Shown here piece by piece: positions 1 to 12,982 of a DNA stretch of 64,000 nucleotides. Within the stretch, counting starts at the first letter, position 1. Every line of letters begins with the position of its first letter. The translations under genes and the position numbers were made by a program. Origin of the DNA: Metopolophium dirhodum (lineage: Eukaryota > Arthropoda > Insecta > Hemiptera > Aphididae); the NCBI RefSeq assembly GCF_019925205.1, contig NC_083568.1:27774393-27838392 (forward strand), written 5' to 3'. A model generated the notes under the pieces. It was not told where the DNA came from. It worked only from the letters and a program-made list of their open reading frames with translations, and did no database searches.

Positions 1-3000
1 AAAGTACAAACTAAAATGCCCAGATTCATAAACAAAAAAAACTATTTAAAATATTAAATTCATTAAACAAGGATTATTCAAATGGTACCAGATTGTCAAT
101 GTTTAAAATATTTGGCTAGTGGTTAAATCCTAAAAAAAAAATTGAAGGAGGGTGTAGGCGCCCGCAGGCAAATACATTTTAGGAAACCAAAAAAAAATTT
201 TGAAAAAATTTAACTGTAGGAATACACATTACAAAGTACAAACTAAAATGCCCAGACTTTTAAACAGAAAAAACTATTCAAAATATTTATTTCATTAAAG
301 AATGATTATTCATAGGGCACCAAGTTATCTATTTTCAAGTTCAATACAAAATATTCAACTAGAATTACATTACTAAAAAGAAAAAATTGAAGGAGGGTGT
401 TGGAGCCTGGAGGCAAATGCATTTTAAAAAAGAAAAAAAAATTTAAAATATTTATTTCATTAAACAAGGATTATTCAAATGGTACCAGATTGTCAATGTT
501 TAAAAAATTTGGCTAGAGGTTAAATCATTAAAAAAAATTGAAGGAGGGTGTTGGCGCCCGCAGGCAAATGCATTTTAGGAAACAAAAAAAAATTTTGAAA
601 AAATTTACCTCTAGGAATACACATTACAAAGTACGAACTTAAATGCACAGAATCTTAAACAGAAGAAACTATTCAAAATATTTGTTATTAAAGAATGATT
701 ATTCATAGGGCACCAAGTTATCTATTTTCAAGTTCAATACAAAATATTCAACTAGAGTTACAATACTAAAAAGAAAAAATTGAAGGAGGGTGTGAGCGCC
801 CGCTGGCAAATGCATTTTAGAAAATAAAAAAAAAAAATAAATTATATTGTGGGAATACACATTACAAACTTCAAACTAAAATGCGCAGAATCGTAAACAG
901 AAAAAAATATTCAAAATATTCAGTTCATTCAAGAATGATTATTCACAGGGCACCAAGTTATCGATTTTCAAGTCAATACAAAATATTAAACTAGTCACAT
1001 TCCTAAAAAAAAAAATTGAAGGAGGGTGTTGGCGCCCAAAGGCAAATGCCATTTAGGAAACAAAAAAAAAATTTTGAATAAATTTAACTGTGTGATTACA
1101 CATTACAAAGTACAATCTAAAATACCCAGAATATTAAACAGAAAAAACTATTTAAAATATTTAGTTCATTAAAGAATGATTATTTACAGGGCACTAAGTT
1201 ATCAATTTTCACGTCAATACCAAATATTCAAGTAGAGTTACATTACTAAAAAAAAAATTTAAAGGAGGGTGTTGGCGCCCGCAGGCAAATGCATTCTAGG
1301 AAACCAAAAAAAAATATTGAATTAATTTAACTATATGATTACACATTACAAAGTACAAACTAAAATGCCCAGATTCATAAACAAAAAAAACTATTTAAAA
1401 TATTAAATTCATTAAACAAGGATTATTCAAATGGTACCAGATTGTCAATGTTTAAAATATTTGGCTAGTGGTTAAATCCTAAAAAAAAAATTGAAGGAGG
1501 GTGTAGGCGCCCGCAGGCAAATACATTTTAGGAAACCAAAAAAAAATTTTGAAAAAATTTAACTGTAGGAATACACATTACAAAGTACAAACTAAAATGC
1601 CCAGACTTTTAAACAGAAAAAACTATTCAAAATATTTATTTCATTAAAGAATGATTATTCATAGGGCACCAAGTTATCTATTTTCAAGTTCAATACAAAA
1701 TATTCAACTAGAATTACATTACTAAAAAGAAAAAATTGAAGGAGGGTGTTGGAGCCTGGAGGCAAATGCATTTTAAAAAAGAAAAAAAAATTAAATAAAT
1801 TATATTGTGGGAATACACATTACAAACTTCAAACTAAAATGCCCAGAATCGTAAACAGAAAAAATATTCAAAATATTTAGTTCATTCAAGAATGATTATT
1901 CACAGGGCACCAAGTTATCAATTTTCACGTCAATACCAAATATTCAAGTAGAGTTACATTACTAAAAAAAAAAATTGAAGGAGGGTGTTGGCGCCCGCAG
2001 GCAAAAGCACTTTAGGAAACCAAAAAAAAATTAAATAAATTATATATCATAAGTTATATGTTTAAAAAGTTTAGCTAGAGATTAAATCATAAAAAAAAAA
2101 TTGAAGGAGGGTGTTGGCGCCCGCAGGCAAATGCATTTTAGAAAAGAAAAAAAAAATAAATTATACTGTGGGAATACACATTACAAAGTACAATCTAAAA
2201 TACCCAGAATCTTAAACAGAAAAAACTATTTAAAATATTTATTTCATTAAACAAGGATTATTCAAAAGGTACCAGATTGTCAATGTTTAAAAAATTTGGC
2301 TAGAGGTTAAATCATAAAAAAAATTGAAGGAGGGTGTTGGCGCCCGCAGGCAAATGCATTTTAGGAAACAAAAAAAAATTTTGAAAAAATTTACCTCTAG
2401 GAATACACATTACAAAGTACGAACTTAAATGCACAGAATCTTAAACAGAAGAAACTATTCAAAATATTTGTTATTAAAGAATGATTATTCATAGGGCACC
2501 AAGTTATCTATTTTCAAGTTCAATACAAAATATTCAACTAGAGTTACAATACTAAAAAGAAAAAATTGAAGGAGGGTGTGGGCGCCCGCAGGCAAATGCA
2601 TTTTAGAAAAGAAAAAAAAAATAAATTATACTGTGGGAATACACAAACTTCAAACTAAAATGCCCAGAATCGTAAATAGAAAAAAATATTCAAAATATTC
2701 AGTTCATTCAAGAATGATTATTCACAGGGCACCAAGTTATCGATTTTCAAGTCAATACAAAATATTAAACTAGTCACATTCCTAAAAAAAAAAATTGAAG
2801 GTGGGTGTTGGCGCCAAAAGGCAAATGCCATTTAGGAAACAAAAAAAAAATTTTGAATAAATTTAACTGTGTGATTACACATTACAAAGTACAATCTAAA
2901 ATACCCAGAATATTAAACAGAAAAAACTATTTAAAATATTTAGTTCATTAAAGAATGATTATTTACAGGGCACTAAGTTATCAATTTTCACGTCAATACC

Positions 3001-3128
3001 AAATATTCAAGTAGAGTTACATTACTAAAAAAAAAATTTAAAGGAGGGTGTTGGCGCCCGCAGGCAAATGCATTCTAGGAAACCAAAAAAAAATATTGAA
3101 TAAATTTAACTATATGATTACACATTAC
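1..3128. repeat. Satellite higher-order repeat, copy 1 (14 monomers)
   Basis: Tandem satellite. The conserved block TTGAAGGAGGGTGTTGGCGC recurs at about 147, 392, 543, 785, 1021, 1264, 1496, 1741, 1980, 2106, 2329, 2571, 2810, 3043 and then 3275. Most monomers are therefore 223-245 bp, with two shortened ones of about 151 and 126 bp. Fourteen monomers make a 3,128-bp higher-order unit that restarts at 3129. Each monomer carries GGCGCC, GCAGGC and usually the palindrome AAATGCATTT, followed by an A-rich tract. The segment starting at 1 recurs at 1350, so the unit itself contains an older 1,349 + 1,780 bp duplication. There is no coding content; the short ORFs across it are accidental. Confidence 0.95.
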
Positions 3129-6100
3129 AAAGTACAAACTAAAATGCCCAGATTCATAAACAAAAAAAACTATTTAAAATATTAAATTCATTAAACAAGG
3201 ATTATTCAAATGGTACCAGATTGTCAATGTTTAAAATATTTGGCTAGTGGTTAAATCCTAAAAAAAAAATTGAAGGAGGGTGTAGGCGCCCGCAGGCAAA
3301 TACATTTTAGGAAACCAAAAAAAAATTTTGAAAAAATTTAACTGTAGGAATACACATTACAAAGTACAAACTAAAATGCCCAGACTTTTAAACAGAAAAA
3401 ACTATTCAAAATATTTATTTCATTAAAGAATGATTATTCATAGGGCACCAAGTTATCTATTTTCAAGTTCAATACAAAATATTCAACTAGAATTACATTA
3501 CTAAAAAGAAAAAATTGAAGGAGGGTGTTGGAGCCTGGAGGCAAATGCATTTTAAAAAAGAAAAAAAAATTTAAAATATTTATTTCATTAAACAAGGATT
3601 ATTCAAATGGTACCAGATTGTCAATGTTTAAAAAATTTGGCTAGAGGTTAAATCATTAAAAAAAATTGAAGGAGGGTGTTGGCGCCCGCAGGCAAATGCA
3701 TTTTAGGAAACAAAAAAAAATTTTGAAAAAATTTACCTCTAGGAATACACATTACAAAGTACGAACTTAAATGCACAGAATCTTAAACAGAAGAAACTAT
3801 TCAAAATATTTGTTATTAAAGAATGATTATTCATAGGGCACCAAGTTATCTATTTTCAAGTTCAATACAAAATATTCAACTAGAGTTACAATACTAAAAA
3901 GAAAAAATTGAAGGAGGGTGTGAGCGCCCGCTGGCAAATGCATTTTAGAAAATAAAAAAAAAAAATAAATTATATTGTGGGAATACACATTACAAACTTC
4001 AAACTAAAATGCGCAGAATCGTAAACAGAAAAAAATATTCAAAATATTCAGTTCATTCAAGAATGATTATTCACAGGGCACCAAGTTATCGATTTTCAAG
4101 TCAATACAAAATATTAAACTAGTCACATTCCTAAAAAAAAAAATTGAAGGAGGGTGTTGGCGCCCAAAGGCAAATGCCATTTAGGAAACAAAAAAAAAAT
4201 TTTGAATAAATTTAACTGTGTGATTACACATTACAAAGTACAATCTAAAATACCCAGAATATAAAACAGAAAAAACTATTTAAAATATTTAGTTCATTAA
4301 AGAATGATTATTTACAGGGCACTAAGTTATCAATTTTCACGTCAATACCAAATATTCAAGTAGAGTTACATTACTAAAAAAAAAATTTAAAGGAGGGTGT
4401 TGGCGCCCGCAGGCAAATGCATTCTAGGAAACCAAAAAAAAATATTGAATTAATTTAACTATATGATTACACATTACAAAGTACAAACTAAAATGCCCAG
4501 ATTCATAAACAAAAAAAACTATTTAAAATATTAAATTCATTAAACAAGGATTATTCAAATGGTACCAGATTGTCAATGTTTAAAATATTTGGCTAGTGGT
4601 TAAATCCTAAAAAAAAAATTGAAGGAGGGTGTAGGCGCCCGCAGGCAAATACATTTTAGGAAACCAAAAAAAAATTTTGAAAAAATTTAACTGTAGGAAT
4701 ACACATTACAAAGTACAAACTAAAATGCCCAGACTTTTAAACAGAAAAAACTATTCAAAATATTTATTTCATTAAAGAATGATTATTCATAGGGCACCAA
4801 GTTATCTATTTTCAAGTTCAATACAAAATATTCAACTAGAATTACATTACTAAAAAGAAAAAATTGAAGGAGGGTGTTGGAGCCTGGAGGCAAATGCATT
4901 TTAAAAAAGAAAAAAAAATTAAATAAATTATATTGTGGGAATACACATTACAAACTTCAAACTAAAATGCCCAGAATCGTAAACAGAAAAAATATTCAAA
5001 ATATTTAGTTCATTCAAGAATGATTATTCACAGGGCACCAAGTTATCAATTTTCACGTCAATACCAAATATTCAAGTAGAGTTACATTACTAAAAAAAAA
5101 AATTGAAGGAGGGTGTTGGCGCCCGCAGGCAAAAGCACTTTAGGAAACCAAAAAAAAATTAAATAAATTATATATCATAAGTTATATGTTTAAAAAGTTT
5201 AGCTAGAGATTAAATCATAAAAAAAAAATTGAAGGAGGGTGTTGGCGCCCGCAGGCAAATGCATTTTAGAAAAGAAAAAAAAAATAAATTATACTGTGGG
5301 AATACACATTACAAAGTACAATCTAAAATACCCAGAATCTTAAACAGAAAAAACTATTTAAAATATTTATTTCATTAAACAAGGATTATTCAAAAGGTAC
5401 CAGATTGTCAATGTTTAAAAAATTTGGCTAGAGGTTAAATCATAAAAAAAATTGAAGGAGGGTGTTGGCGCCCGCAGGCAAATGCATTTTAGGAAACAAA
5501 AAAAAATTTTGAAAAAATTTACCTCTAGGAATACACATTACAAAGTACGAACTTAAATGCACAGAATCTTAAACAGAAGAAACTATTCAAAATATTTGTT
5601 ATTAAAGAATGATTATTCATAGGGCACCAAGTTATCTATTTTCAAGTTCAATACAAAATATTCAACTAGAGTTACAATACTAAAAAGAAAAAATTGAAGG
5701 AGGGTGTGGGCGCCCGCAGGCAAATGCATTTTAGAAAAGAAAAAAAAAAATAAATTATACTGTGGGAATACACAAACTTCAAACTAAAATGCCCAGAATC
5801 GTAAATAGAAAAAAATATTCAAAATATTCAGTTCATTCAAGAATGATTATTCACAGGGCACCAAGTTATCGATTTTCAAGTCAATACAAAATATTAAACT
5901 AGTCACATTCCTAAAAAAAAAAATTGAAGGTGGGTGTTGGCGCCAAAAGGCAAATGCCATTTAGGAAACAAAAAAAAAATTTTGAATAAATTTAACTGTG
6001 TGATTACACATTACAAAGTACAATCTAAAATACCCAGAATATTAAACAGAAAAAACTATTTAAAATATTTAGTTCATTAAAGAATGATTATTTACAGGGC

Positions 6101-6257
6101 ACTAAGTTATCAATTTTCACGTCAATACCAAATATTCAAGTAGAGTTACATTACTAAAAAAAAAATTTAAAGGAGGGTGTTGGCGCCCGCAGGCAAATGC
6201 ATTCTAGGAAACCAAAAAAAAATATTGAATAAATTTAACTATATGATTACACATTAC
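3129..6257. repeat. Satellite higher-order repeat, copy 2
   Basis: Near-identical copy of 1-3128. The same order of long and short monomers is kept, with the internal restart at 4478 (1,349 bp in). By eye only a handful of differences appear, such as A-tract length changes near 5741 and 6290 and a single-base change near 4261. Monomers within a unit differ from one another far more than the two units do, which is the signature of recent unit-level amplification. Confidence 0.93.
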
Positions 6258-7420
6258 AAAGTACAAACTAAAATGCCCAGATTCATAAACAAAAAAAAAC
6301 TATTTAAAATATTAAATTCATTAAACAAGGATTATTCAAATGGTACCAGATTGTCAATGTTTAAAATATTTGGCTAGTGGTTAAATCCTAAAAAAAAAAT
6401 TGAAGGAGGGTGTAGGCGCCCGCAGGCAAATACATTTTAGGAAACCAAAAAAAAATTTTGAAAAAATTTAACTGTAGGAATACACATTACAAAGTACAAA
6501 CTAAAATGCCCAGACTTTTAAACAGAAAAAACTATTCAAAATATTTATTTCATTAAAGAATGATTATTCATAGGGCACCAAGTTATCTATTTTCAAGTTC
6601 AATACAAAATATTCAACTAGAATTACATTACTAAAAAGAAAAAATTGAAGGAGGGTGTTGGAGCCTGGAGGCAAATGCATTTTAAAAAAGAAAAAAAAAT
6701 TTAAAATATTTATTTCATTAAACAAGGATTATTCAAATGGTACCAGATTGTCAATGTTTAAAAAATTTGGCTAGAGGTTAAATCATTAAAAAAAATTGAA
6801 GGAGGGTGTTGGCGCCCGCAGGCAAATGCATTTTAGGAAACAAAAAAAAATTTTGAAAAAATTTACCTCTAGGAATACACATTACAAAGTACGAACTTAA
6901 ATGCACAGAATCTTAAACAGAAGAAACTATTCAAAATATTTGTTATTAAAGAATGATTATTCATAGGGCACCAAGTTATCTATTTTCAAGTTCAATACAA
7001 AATATTCAACTAGAGTTACAATACTAAAAAGAAAAAATTGAAGGAGGGTGTGAGCGCCCGCTGGCAAATGCATTTTAGAAAATAAAAAAAAAAAATAAAT
7101 TATATTGTGGGAATACACATTACAAACTTCAAACTAAAATGCGCAGAATCGTAAACAGAAAAAAATATTCAAAATATTCAGTTCATTCAAGAATGATTAT
7201 TCACAGGGCACCAAGTTATCGATTTTCAAGTCAATACAAAATATTAAACTAGTCACATTCCTAAAAAAAAAAAATTGAAGGAGGGTGTTGGCGCCCAAAG
7301 GCAAATGCCATTTAGGAAACAAAAAAAAAATTTTGAATAAATTTAACTGTGTGATTACACATTACAAAGTACAATCTAAAATACCCAGAATATTAAACAG
7401 AAAAAACTATTTAAAATATT
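6258..7420. repeat. Satellite higher-order repeat, partial copy 3
   Basis: Follows the same monomer order as copies 1 and 2 for about 1,160 bp. It departs near 7421, where the ATTTAGTTCATTAAAG of the unit becomes ATTTATTTTATTAAAG, and then runs into variant monomers. The higher-order periodicity ends here. Confidence 0.88.
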
Positions 7421-8258
7421 TATTTTATTAAAGAATGATTATTCATAGGGCACCAAGTTATCAATTTTCAAGTCAATACAAAATATACAACTAGAGTTAC
7501 AATACTAAAAAGAAAAAATTGAAGGAGGGTGTGGGCGCCCGCAGGCAAATGCATTTTAGGAAACAAAAAAAAATTTTGAAAAAATTTACCTCTAGGAATA
7601 CACATTACAAAGTACAAACTAAAATGCCCAGACTTTTAAACAGAAAAAAATATTTAAAAAATTTAGTTTATTAAAGAATGATTATTCATAGGACACCAAG
7701 TTATCAATTTTCAAGTCAATACAAAATATACAACTAGAGTTACAATACTAAAAAGAAAAAATTGAAAGAGGGTGTGAGCGCCCGCAGGCAAATGCATTTT
7801 AGAAAATAAAAAAAAAATAAATTATATTGTGGGAATACACATTACAAACTTCAAACTAAAATGCCCAGAATCGTAAACAGAAAAAAATATTTAAAATATT
7901 TAGTTCATTAAAGAATGATTATTTACAGGGCACTAAGTTATCGATTTTCCCGTCAATACCAATAATTCAAGTAGAGTTACATTACTAAAAAAAAAAATTG
8001 AAGGAGGGTGTTGGCGCCCGCAGGCAAATGCCATTTAGGAAACAAAAAAAAAATTTTGAATAAATTTAACTGTGTGATTACACATTACAAAGTACAATCT
8101 AAAATACCCAGAATATTAAACAGAAAAAACTATTTAAAATATTTAGTTCATTAAAGAATGATTATTTACAGGGCACTAAGTTATCGATTTTCCCGTCAAT
8201 ACCAATAATTCAAGTAGAGTTACATAACAAAAAAAAAAATTGAAGGAGGGTGTTGGCG
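7421..8258. repeat. Variant satellite monomers outside the main unit
   Basis: Four or so monomers of the same family (conserved GGAGGGTG blocks near 7524, 7768, 8003 and 8245). They carry variants not seen in the 3.1-kb unit, for example TTTTCCCGTCAATACC near 7945. The same set recurs near 9680-10640, so it belongs to the larger duplicated end block. Confidence 0.85.
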
Positions 8259-8637
8259 CCGGCTTGTCAGTGTTTAAAAAATCTATATAGAAAGATCTAG
8301 ATAGGAATTAAATAACAGAAAAAAATTCTCTGAAGACTTACAAATTTAAAAATATTCATATTAAAAATCAATTGAATTATATTTATGAAAAAAAAATTGA
8401 AAGGGGAACGTGGGCTACCGCAGGCAAACGCATTTTAAGAAGCAGACAAAAAATTTTAAAAAAATCATATTTTACCAGGTTGTTAGTGTTTTAAAAAAAG
8501 ATAAATATAAAAGAATCAAAAAAAGTTAAATATATAAAAAAATAAATTGAATGGGAACGTGAGAGAACATAGCCAGTCTCTTTTCAAATTATATATTATG
8601 TACACAGGTACACAGCGTACTCCCAGGTATAGCCGGT
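8259..8637. repeat. Diverged satellite-edge sequence, copy 1
   Basis: Here the array breaks after GGCGCC into sequence only weakly related to the monomer: degenerate forms such as GAAAGGGGAACGTGGGCTAC and GCAGGCAAACGCATTTT near 8397-8433. It ends in a non-repeat tail finishing with CTCCCAGGTATAGCCGGTTA near 8620-8639. The satellite restarts abruptly at 8638. An almost identical segment forms the outer edge of the whole array at 10649-11028. Confidence 0.85.
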
Positions 8638-11028
8638 TAGTGGTTAAATCCTAAAAAAAAAATTGAAGGAGGGTGTAGGCGCCCGCAGGCAAATACATTT
8701 TAGGAAACCAAAAAAAAATTTTGAAAAAATTTAACTGTAGGAATACACATTACAAAGTACAAACTAAAATGCCCAGACTTTTAAACAGAAAAAACTATTC
8801 AAAATATTTATTTCATTAAAGAATGATTATTCATAGGGCACCAAGTTATCTATTTTCAAGTTCAATACAAAATATTCAACTAGAATTACATTACTAAAAA
8901 GAAAAAATTGAAGGAGGGTGTTGGAGCCTGGAGGCAAATGCATTTTAAAAAAGAAAAAAAAATTTAAAATATTTATTTCATTAAACAAGGATTATTCAAA
9001 TGGTACCAGATTGTCAATGTTTAAAAAATTTGGCTAGAGGTTAAATCATTAAAAAAAATTGAAGAAGGGTGTTGGCGCCCGCAGGCAAATGCATTTTAGG
9101 AAACAAAAAAAAATTTTGAAAAAATTTACCTCTAGGAATACACATTACAAAGTACGAACTTAAATGCACAGAATCTTAAACAGAAGAAACTATTCAAAAT
9201 ATTTGTTATTAAAGAATGATTATTCATAGGGCACCAAGTTATCTATTTTCAAGTTCAATACAAAATATTCAACTAGAGTTACAATACTAAAAAGAAAAAA
9301 TTGAAGGAGGGTGTGAGCGCCCGCTGGCAAATGCATTTTAGAAAATAAAAAAAAAAAATAAATTATATTGTGGGAATACACATTACAAACTTCAAACTAA
9401 AATGCGCAGAATCGTAAACAGAAAAAAATATTCAAAATATTCAGTTCATTCAAGAATGATTATTCACAGGGCACCAAGTTATCGATTTTCAAGTCAATAC
9501 AAAATATTAAACTAGTCACATTCCTAAAAAAAAAATTGAAGGAGGGTGTTGGCGCCCAAAGGCAAATGCCATTTAGGAAACAAAAAAAAAATTTTGAATA
9601 AATTTAACTGTGTGATTACACATTACAAAGTACAATCTAAAATACCCAGAATATTAAACAGAAAAAACTATTTAAAATATTTATTTTATTAAAGAATGAT
9701 TATTCATAGGGCACCAAGTTATCAATTTTCAAATCAATACAAAATATACAACTAGAGTTACAATACTAAAAAGAAAAAATTGAAGGAGGGTGTGGGCGCC
9801 CGCAGGCAAATGCATTTTAGAAAAGAAAAAAAAAATTAAATAAATTATATATCATAAGTTATATGTTTCAAAAGTTTAGCTAGAGATTAAATCATAAAAA
9901 AAAAATTGAAGGAGGGTGTTGGCGCCTGCAGGCAAATGCATTTTAGGAAACCAAAAAAAAATTTTGAAAAAATTTAACTGTAGGAATACACATTACATAG
10001 TACAAACTAAAATGCCCAGACTTTTAAACAGAAAAAAATATTTAAAAAATTTAGTTTATTAAAGAATGATTATTCATAGGACACCAAGTTATCAATTTTC
10101 AAGTCAATACAAAATATACAACTAGAGTTACAATACTAAAAAGAAAAAATTGAAAGAGGGTGTGAGCGCCCGCAGGCAAATGCATTTTAGAAAATAAAAA
10201 AAAAATAAATTATATTGTGGGAATACACATTACAAACTTCAAACTAAAATGCCCAGAATCGTAAACAGAAAAAAATATTTAAAATATTTAGTTCATTAAA
10301 GAATGATTATTTACAGGGCACTAAGTTATCGATTTTCCCGTCAATACCAATAATTCAAGTAGAGTTACATTACTAAAAAAAAAAATTGAAGGAGGGTGTT
10401 GGCGCCCGCAGGCAAATGCCATTTAGGAAACAAAAAAAAAATTTTGAATAAATTTAACTGTGTGATTACACATTACAAAGTACAATCTAAAATACCCAGA
10501 ATATTAAACAGAAAAAACTATTTAAAATATTTAGTTCATTAAAGAATGATTATTTACAGGGCACTAAGTTATCGATTTTCCCGTTAATACCAATAATTCA
10601 AGTAGAGTTACATAACAAAAAAAAAAATTGAAGGAGGGTGTTGGCGCCGGCTTGTCAGTGTTTAAAAAATCTATATAGAAAGATCTAGATAGGAATTAAA
10701 TAACAGAAAAAAATTCTCTGAAGACTTACAAATTTAAAAATATTTATATTAAAAATCAATTGAATTATATTTATGAAAAAAAAATTGAAAGGGGAACGTG
10801 GGCTACCGCAGGCAAACGCATTTTAAGAAGCAGACAAAAAATTTTAAAAAAATCATATTGCACCAGGTTGTTAGTGTTTTAAAAAAAGATAAATATAAAA
10901 GAATCAAAAAAAGTTAAATATATAAAAAAATAAATTGAATGGGGAACGTGAGAGAACATAGCCAGTCTCTTTTCAAATTATATATTATGTACACAGGTAC
11001 ACAGCGTACTCCCAGGTATAGCCGGTTA
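8638..11028. repeat. Tandem duplicate of the array end block
   Basis: Repeats the content of about 6375-8637 in direct orientation. At its start the offset is about 2,263 bp; by the diverged edge sequence it is about 2,388 bp. The difference of about 126 bp is one short monomer, present near 9836-9960 and absent from the first block. The block finishes with the same edge tail (AGCCGGTTA at 11020-11028), after which unique sequence begins. This indicates unequal exchange or segmental duplication that included the array boundary. Confidence 0.85.
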
Positions 11029-11816
11029 ATCTTGAAAAATATTTATACAAAAAAATCTACTAGAGTTCAATGAAGTGAAAAAAAATTGTTTGAGAAATCT
11101 GGGTGAAATAACACTAAACAAAAGAATACGTTGGAAGCTAAATACTACAATACACATTAACTACAATCCAAAAACTAGGTGTTCTTTACACTATAATTAT
11201 GCGAACAGTTATGATCAGAGGTGTATCACGGTAATATATGTATTAGAAAATGTATAAAAATTAATGTAAATTATAAAGGATGCAAAGAAATTAAATGAGA
11301 AAAGGTCCTGCACGGACTCTACTATGTGATTGTAATTTATGAAGGACATAAAATGTTTAATTTAAAATAATATTGTGTTTGGTGGGTATACAGTCAATAT
11401 TAAATTACAAACTATAAAGTCTAAATGCAAATAAAAACATAGTCGGATATATGTTTTAGTCTTTGTAAATATGTGCGGAAAAAAATTAGACTTTGTACAA
11501 TGTAAAGAAATGTGGGAAGGAAACCTTGAGAATTCTTTGACAATAGGATATTAAAACACAAAACAATATTTTAAATTAAAACTATTGATTTTATACATTT
11601 TCTATTTACAAAAACTCACAAGTGTTGAAAACCTTATAAAATCCTAAAAAAATAATATTTTGTTATATTTTATAATTTGTTGTGGTAAAAACATCATTAA
11701 TTAATGTTGGCTGTATTTAAGTTTTTAATAACTATACTGGTACAACTCTAGCTGACAGTCATTAAGACCGTGTTAAAAACTATGATAATTAGTTAACATC
11801 TAATTTCCTCTCCTAT
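11029..11816. other. Unique AT-rich stretch beside the satellite
   Basis: About 790 bases with no recognisable gene or repeat. A 60-residue ORF at 11075-11257 has no domain-like pattern and is treated as chance. Confidence 0.5.
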
Positions 11817-11838
11817 CCTAACCTAACCTAACCTAACC
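11817..11838. repeat. Interstitial CCTAA (TTAGG-type) run
   Basis: About 4.4 uninterrupted units of CCTAA. TTAGG is the canonical telomere repeat of most insects. At this length it could be a small interstitial telomeric remnant, for example a filled break, or chance. It lies less than 800 bp from the satellite edge. Confidence 0.7.
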
Positions 11839-11964
11839 AAATTAATAATATTTAAATATTTTCTTCCATTGTTATGTTTACAATATCGAATACCTTGATA
11901 GTTAGTAGGAAAATATTATCGCAAAGCCCACGACCAGTGATGATAGTCGTCTATCATCACCATA

Positions 11965-12340
11965 GCTTCAACTAACCATAGGTTTACCTAACTAACCTTC
12001 TTTTGACTTATTAGGACACTTTGAATAAAAAGATCCTGAGTTGCAGGTTGCTGAACTTAAGTGTTTGATTATCAAGTTGATCCTTTGATTGTTGACACCT
12101 TAATCCATGCTATGGATGGAGCCCATAGATAATAAAAATATGGATAGGCCACGCCTATGTTAAATACATTTGAGGCCGCGTTCCCGGAGGGGAAGTCAAT
12201 TGAGGCTCCTTTATATTGATAGTCGATACTCGATATAGGTATACTTTATTTGGCCTCAATTGTTCCCCTCGAAGACCGCTGATAAGACCATTTTGTCCTA
12301 TCCATATCTTTATTATCTATGATGGAGCCCAGCCCACCTT
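11965..12340. repeat. Left arm of a long inverted repeat
   Basis: This ~370-bp arm is the reverse complement of 16186-16554, with only scattered mismatches and small indels. Shared blocks include GCTTCAACTAACCATAGG at the outer end, AGATCCTGAGTTGCAGGTT, TTGATCCTTTGATTGTTGAC and CCCCTCGAAGACCGCTGATA. Within the arm a smaller inverted pair (CCATAGATAATAAAAATATGG at 12122-12144 against the mirrored form near 12298-12325) suggests an older ~215-bp element nested in it. The outer ends match to the base at GCTTCAAC/GTTGAAGC. I see no convincing target-site duplication. Confidence 0.88.
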
Positions 12341-12833
12341 CAAATTCTCTATACAAAAGGTAAATTTAAGACAAATTTGTAAATCAATGCACAGTCTCTC
12401 TATTGTATTAATATTTGTGATTTCATTAATTTTCAGTATTTTGTATAATTAGATTGGGAAAACATAAGACAATATCATTTACACAAGACCGTGACTAACA
12501 CAATCATACTTTGATAAAAGTATATGATATAAGTACCTTCTATATTTGAATTAATCGTTTTTTTTTCTGGAACTATATTGGTGGACGGCACTTTAGCTAC
12601 GGTCCCTCAACCTACTGAGGCAACCTTGAGGCATTTCCTTTTAGGAAATTAATTAAATCCTCATATAACTCTTAATTCAAGAGTTTGTATAACTATTACA
12701 ATCATAATATAATATGAGTATAGTACATTTCCTAATATTTTTTATAATATTTACTGTTAGTGAAATATTAAGTTTGTATTTCTAATATAATATATGTTAT
12801 GATATTTATGGACGGCACTTGTACCATGGCCCC

Positions 12834-12982
12834 TGTTCAAACACGGACGCGTATTCGCGCAACCGTAGTTTCGGCATACGCCCTCAAAGCTGCACTTCGG
12901 ATGCCGAAGCTCACGAGGTGGCTTACCCCCTCCGTTCACCGCCGTAGGCTGTGCCGCCAGCCGTGTTTCTTTTTGTCTCTGT
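12834..12982. repeat. Direct repeat, copy 1 (LTR-like fragment)
   Basis: Begins TGTTCAAACACGGACGCG and runs to TTTTTGTCTCTGT. It is almost identical to 14157-14326 except for a ~21-bp GC-rich stretch present only in the second copy and a few substitutions. A repeat starting with TG next to a structured GC-rich interior is what a truncated long terminal repeat would look like. Its 3' continuation is unrelated to that of copy 2, so copy 1 is truncated or recombined. Overlapping ORFs show no protein domain. Confidence 0.6.

Noticed and set aside
2576..2773. 65-residue ORF in the satellite
   Set aside because: It lies wholly in tandem repeats; a homologous ORF at the equivalent place in copy 2 is not kept. 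Lysine/asparagine-rich translation of A-tracts.
6177..6377. 66-residue ORF in the satellite
   Set aside because: Same reason: satellite monomers read through by chance, disrupted by A-tract length changes in other copies.
1..11028. CRISPR-like regular repeats
   Set aside because: Spacing is that of a eukaryotic satellite (240-bp monomers with no unique spacers), and the genome is plainly animal.
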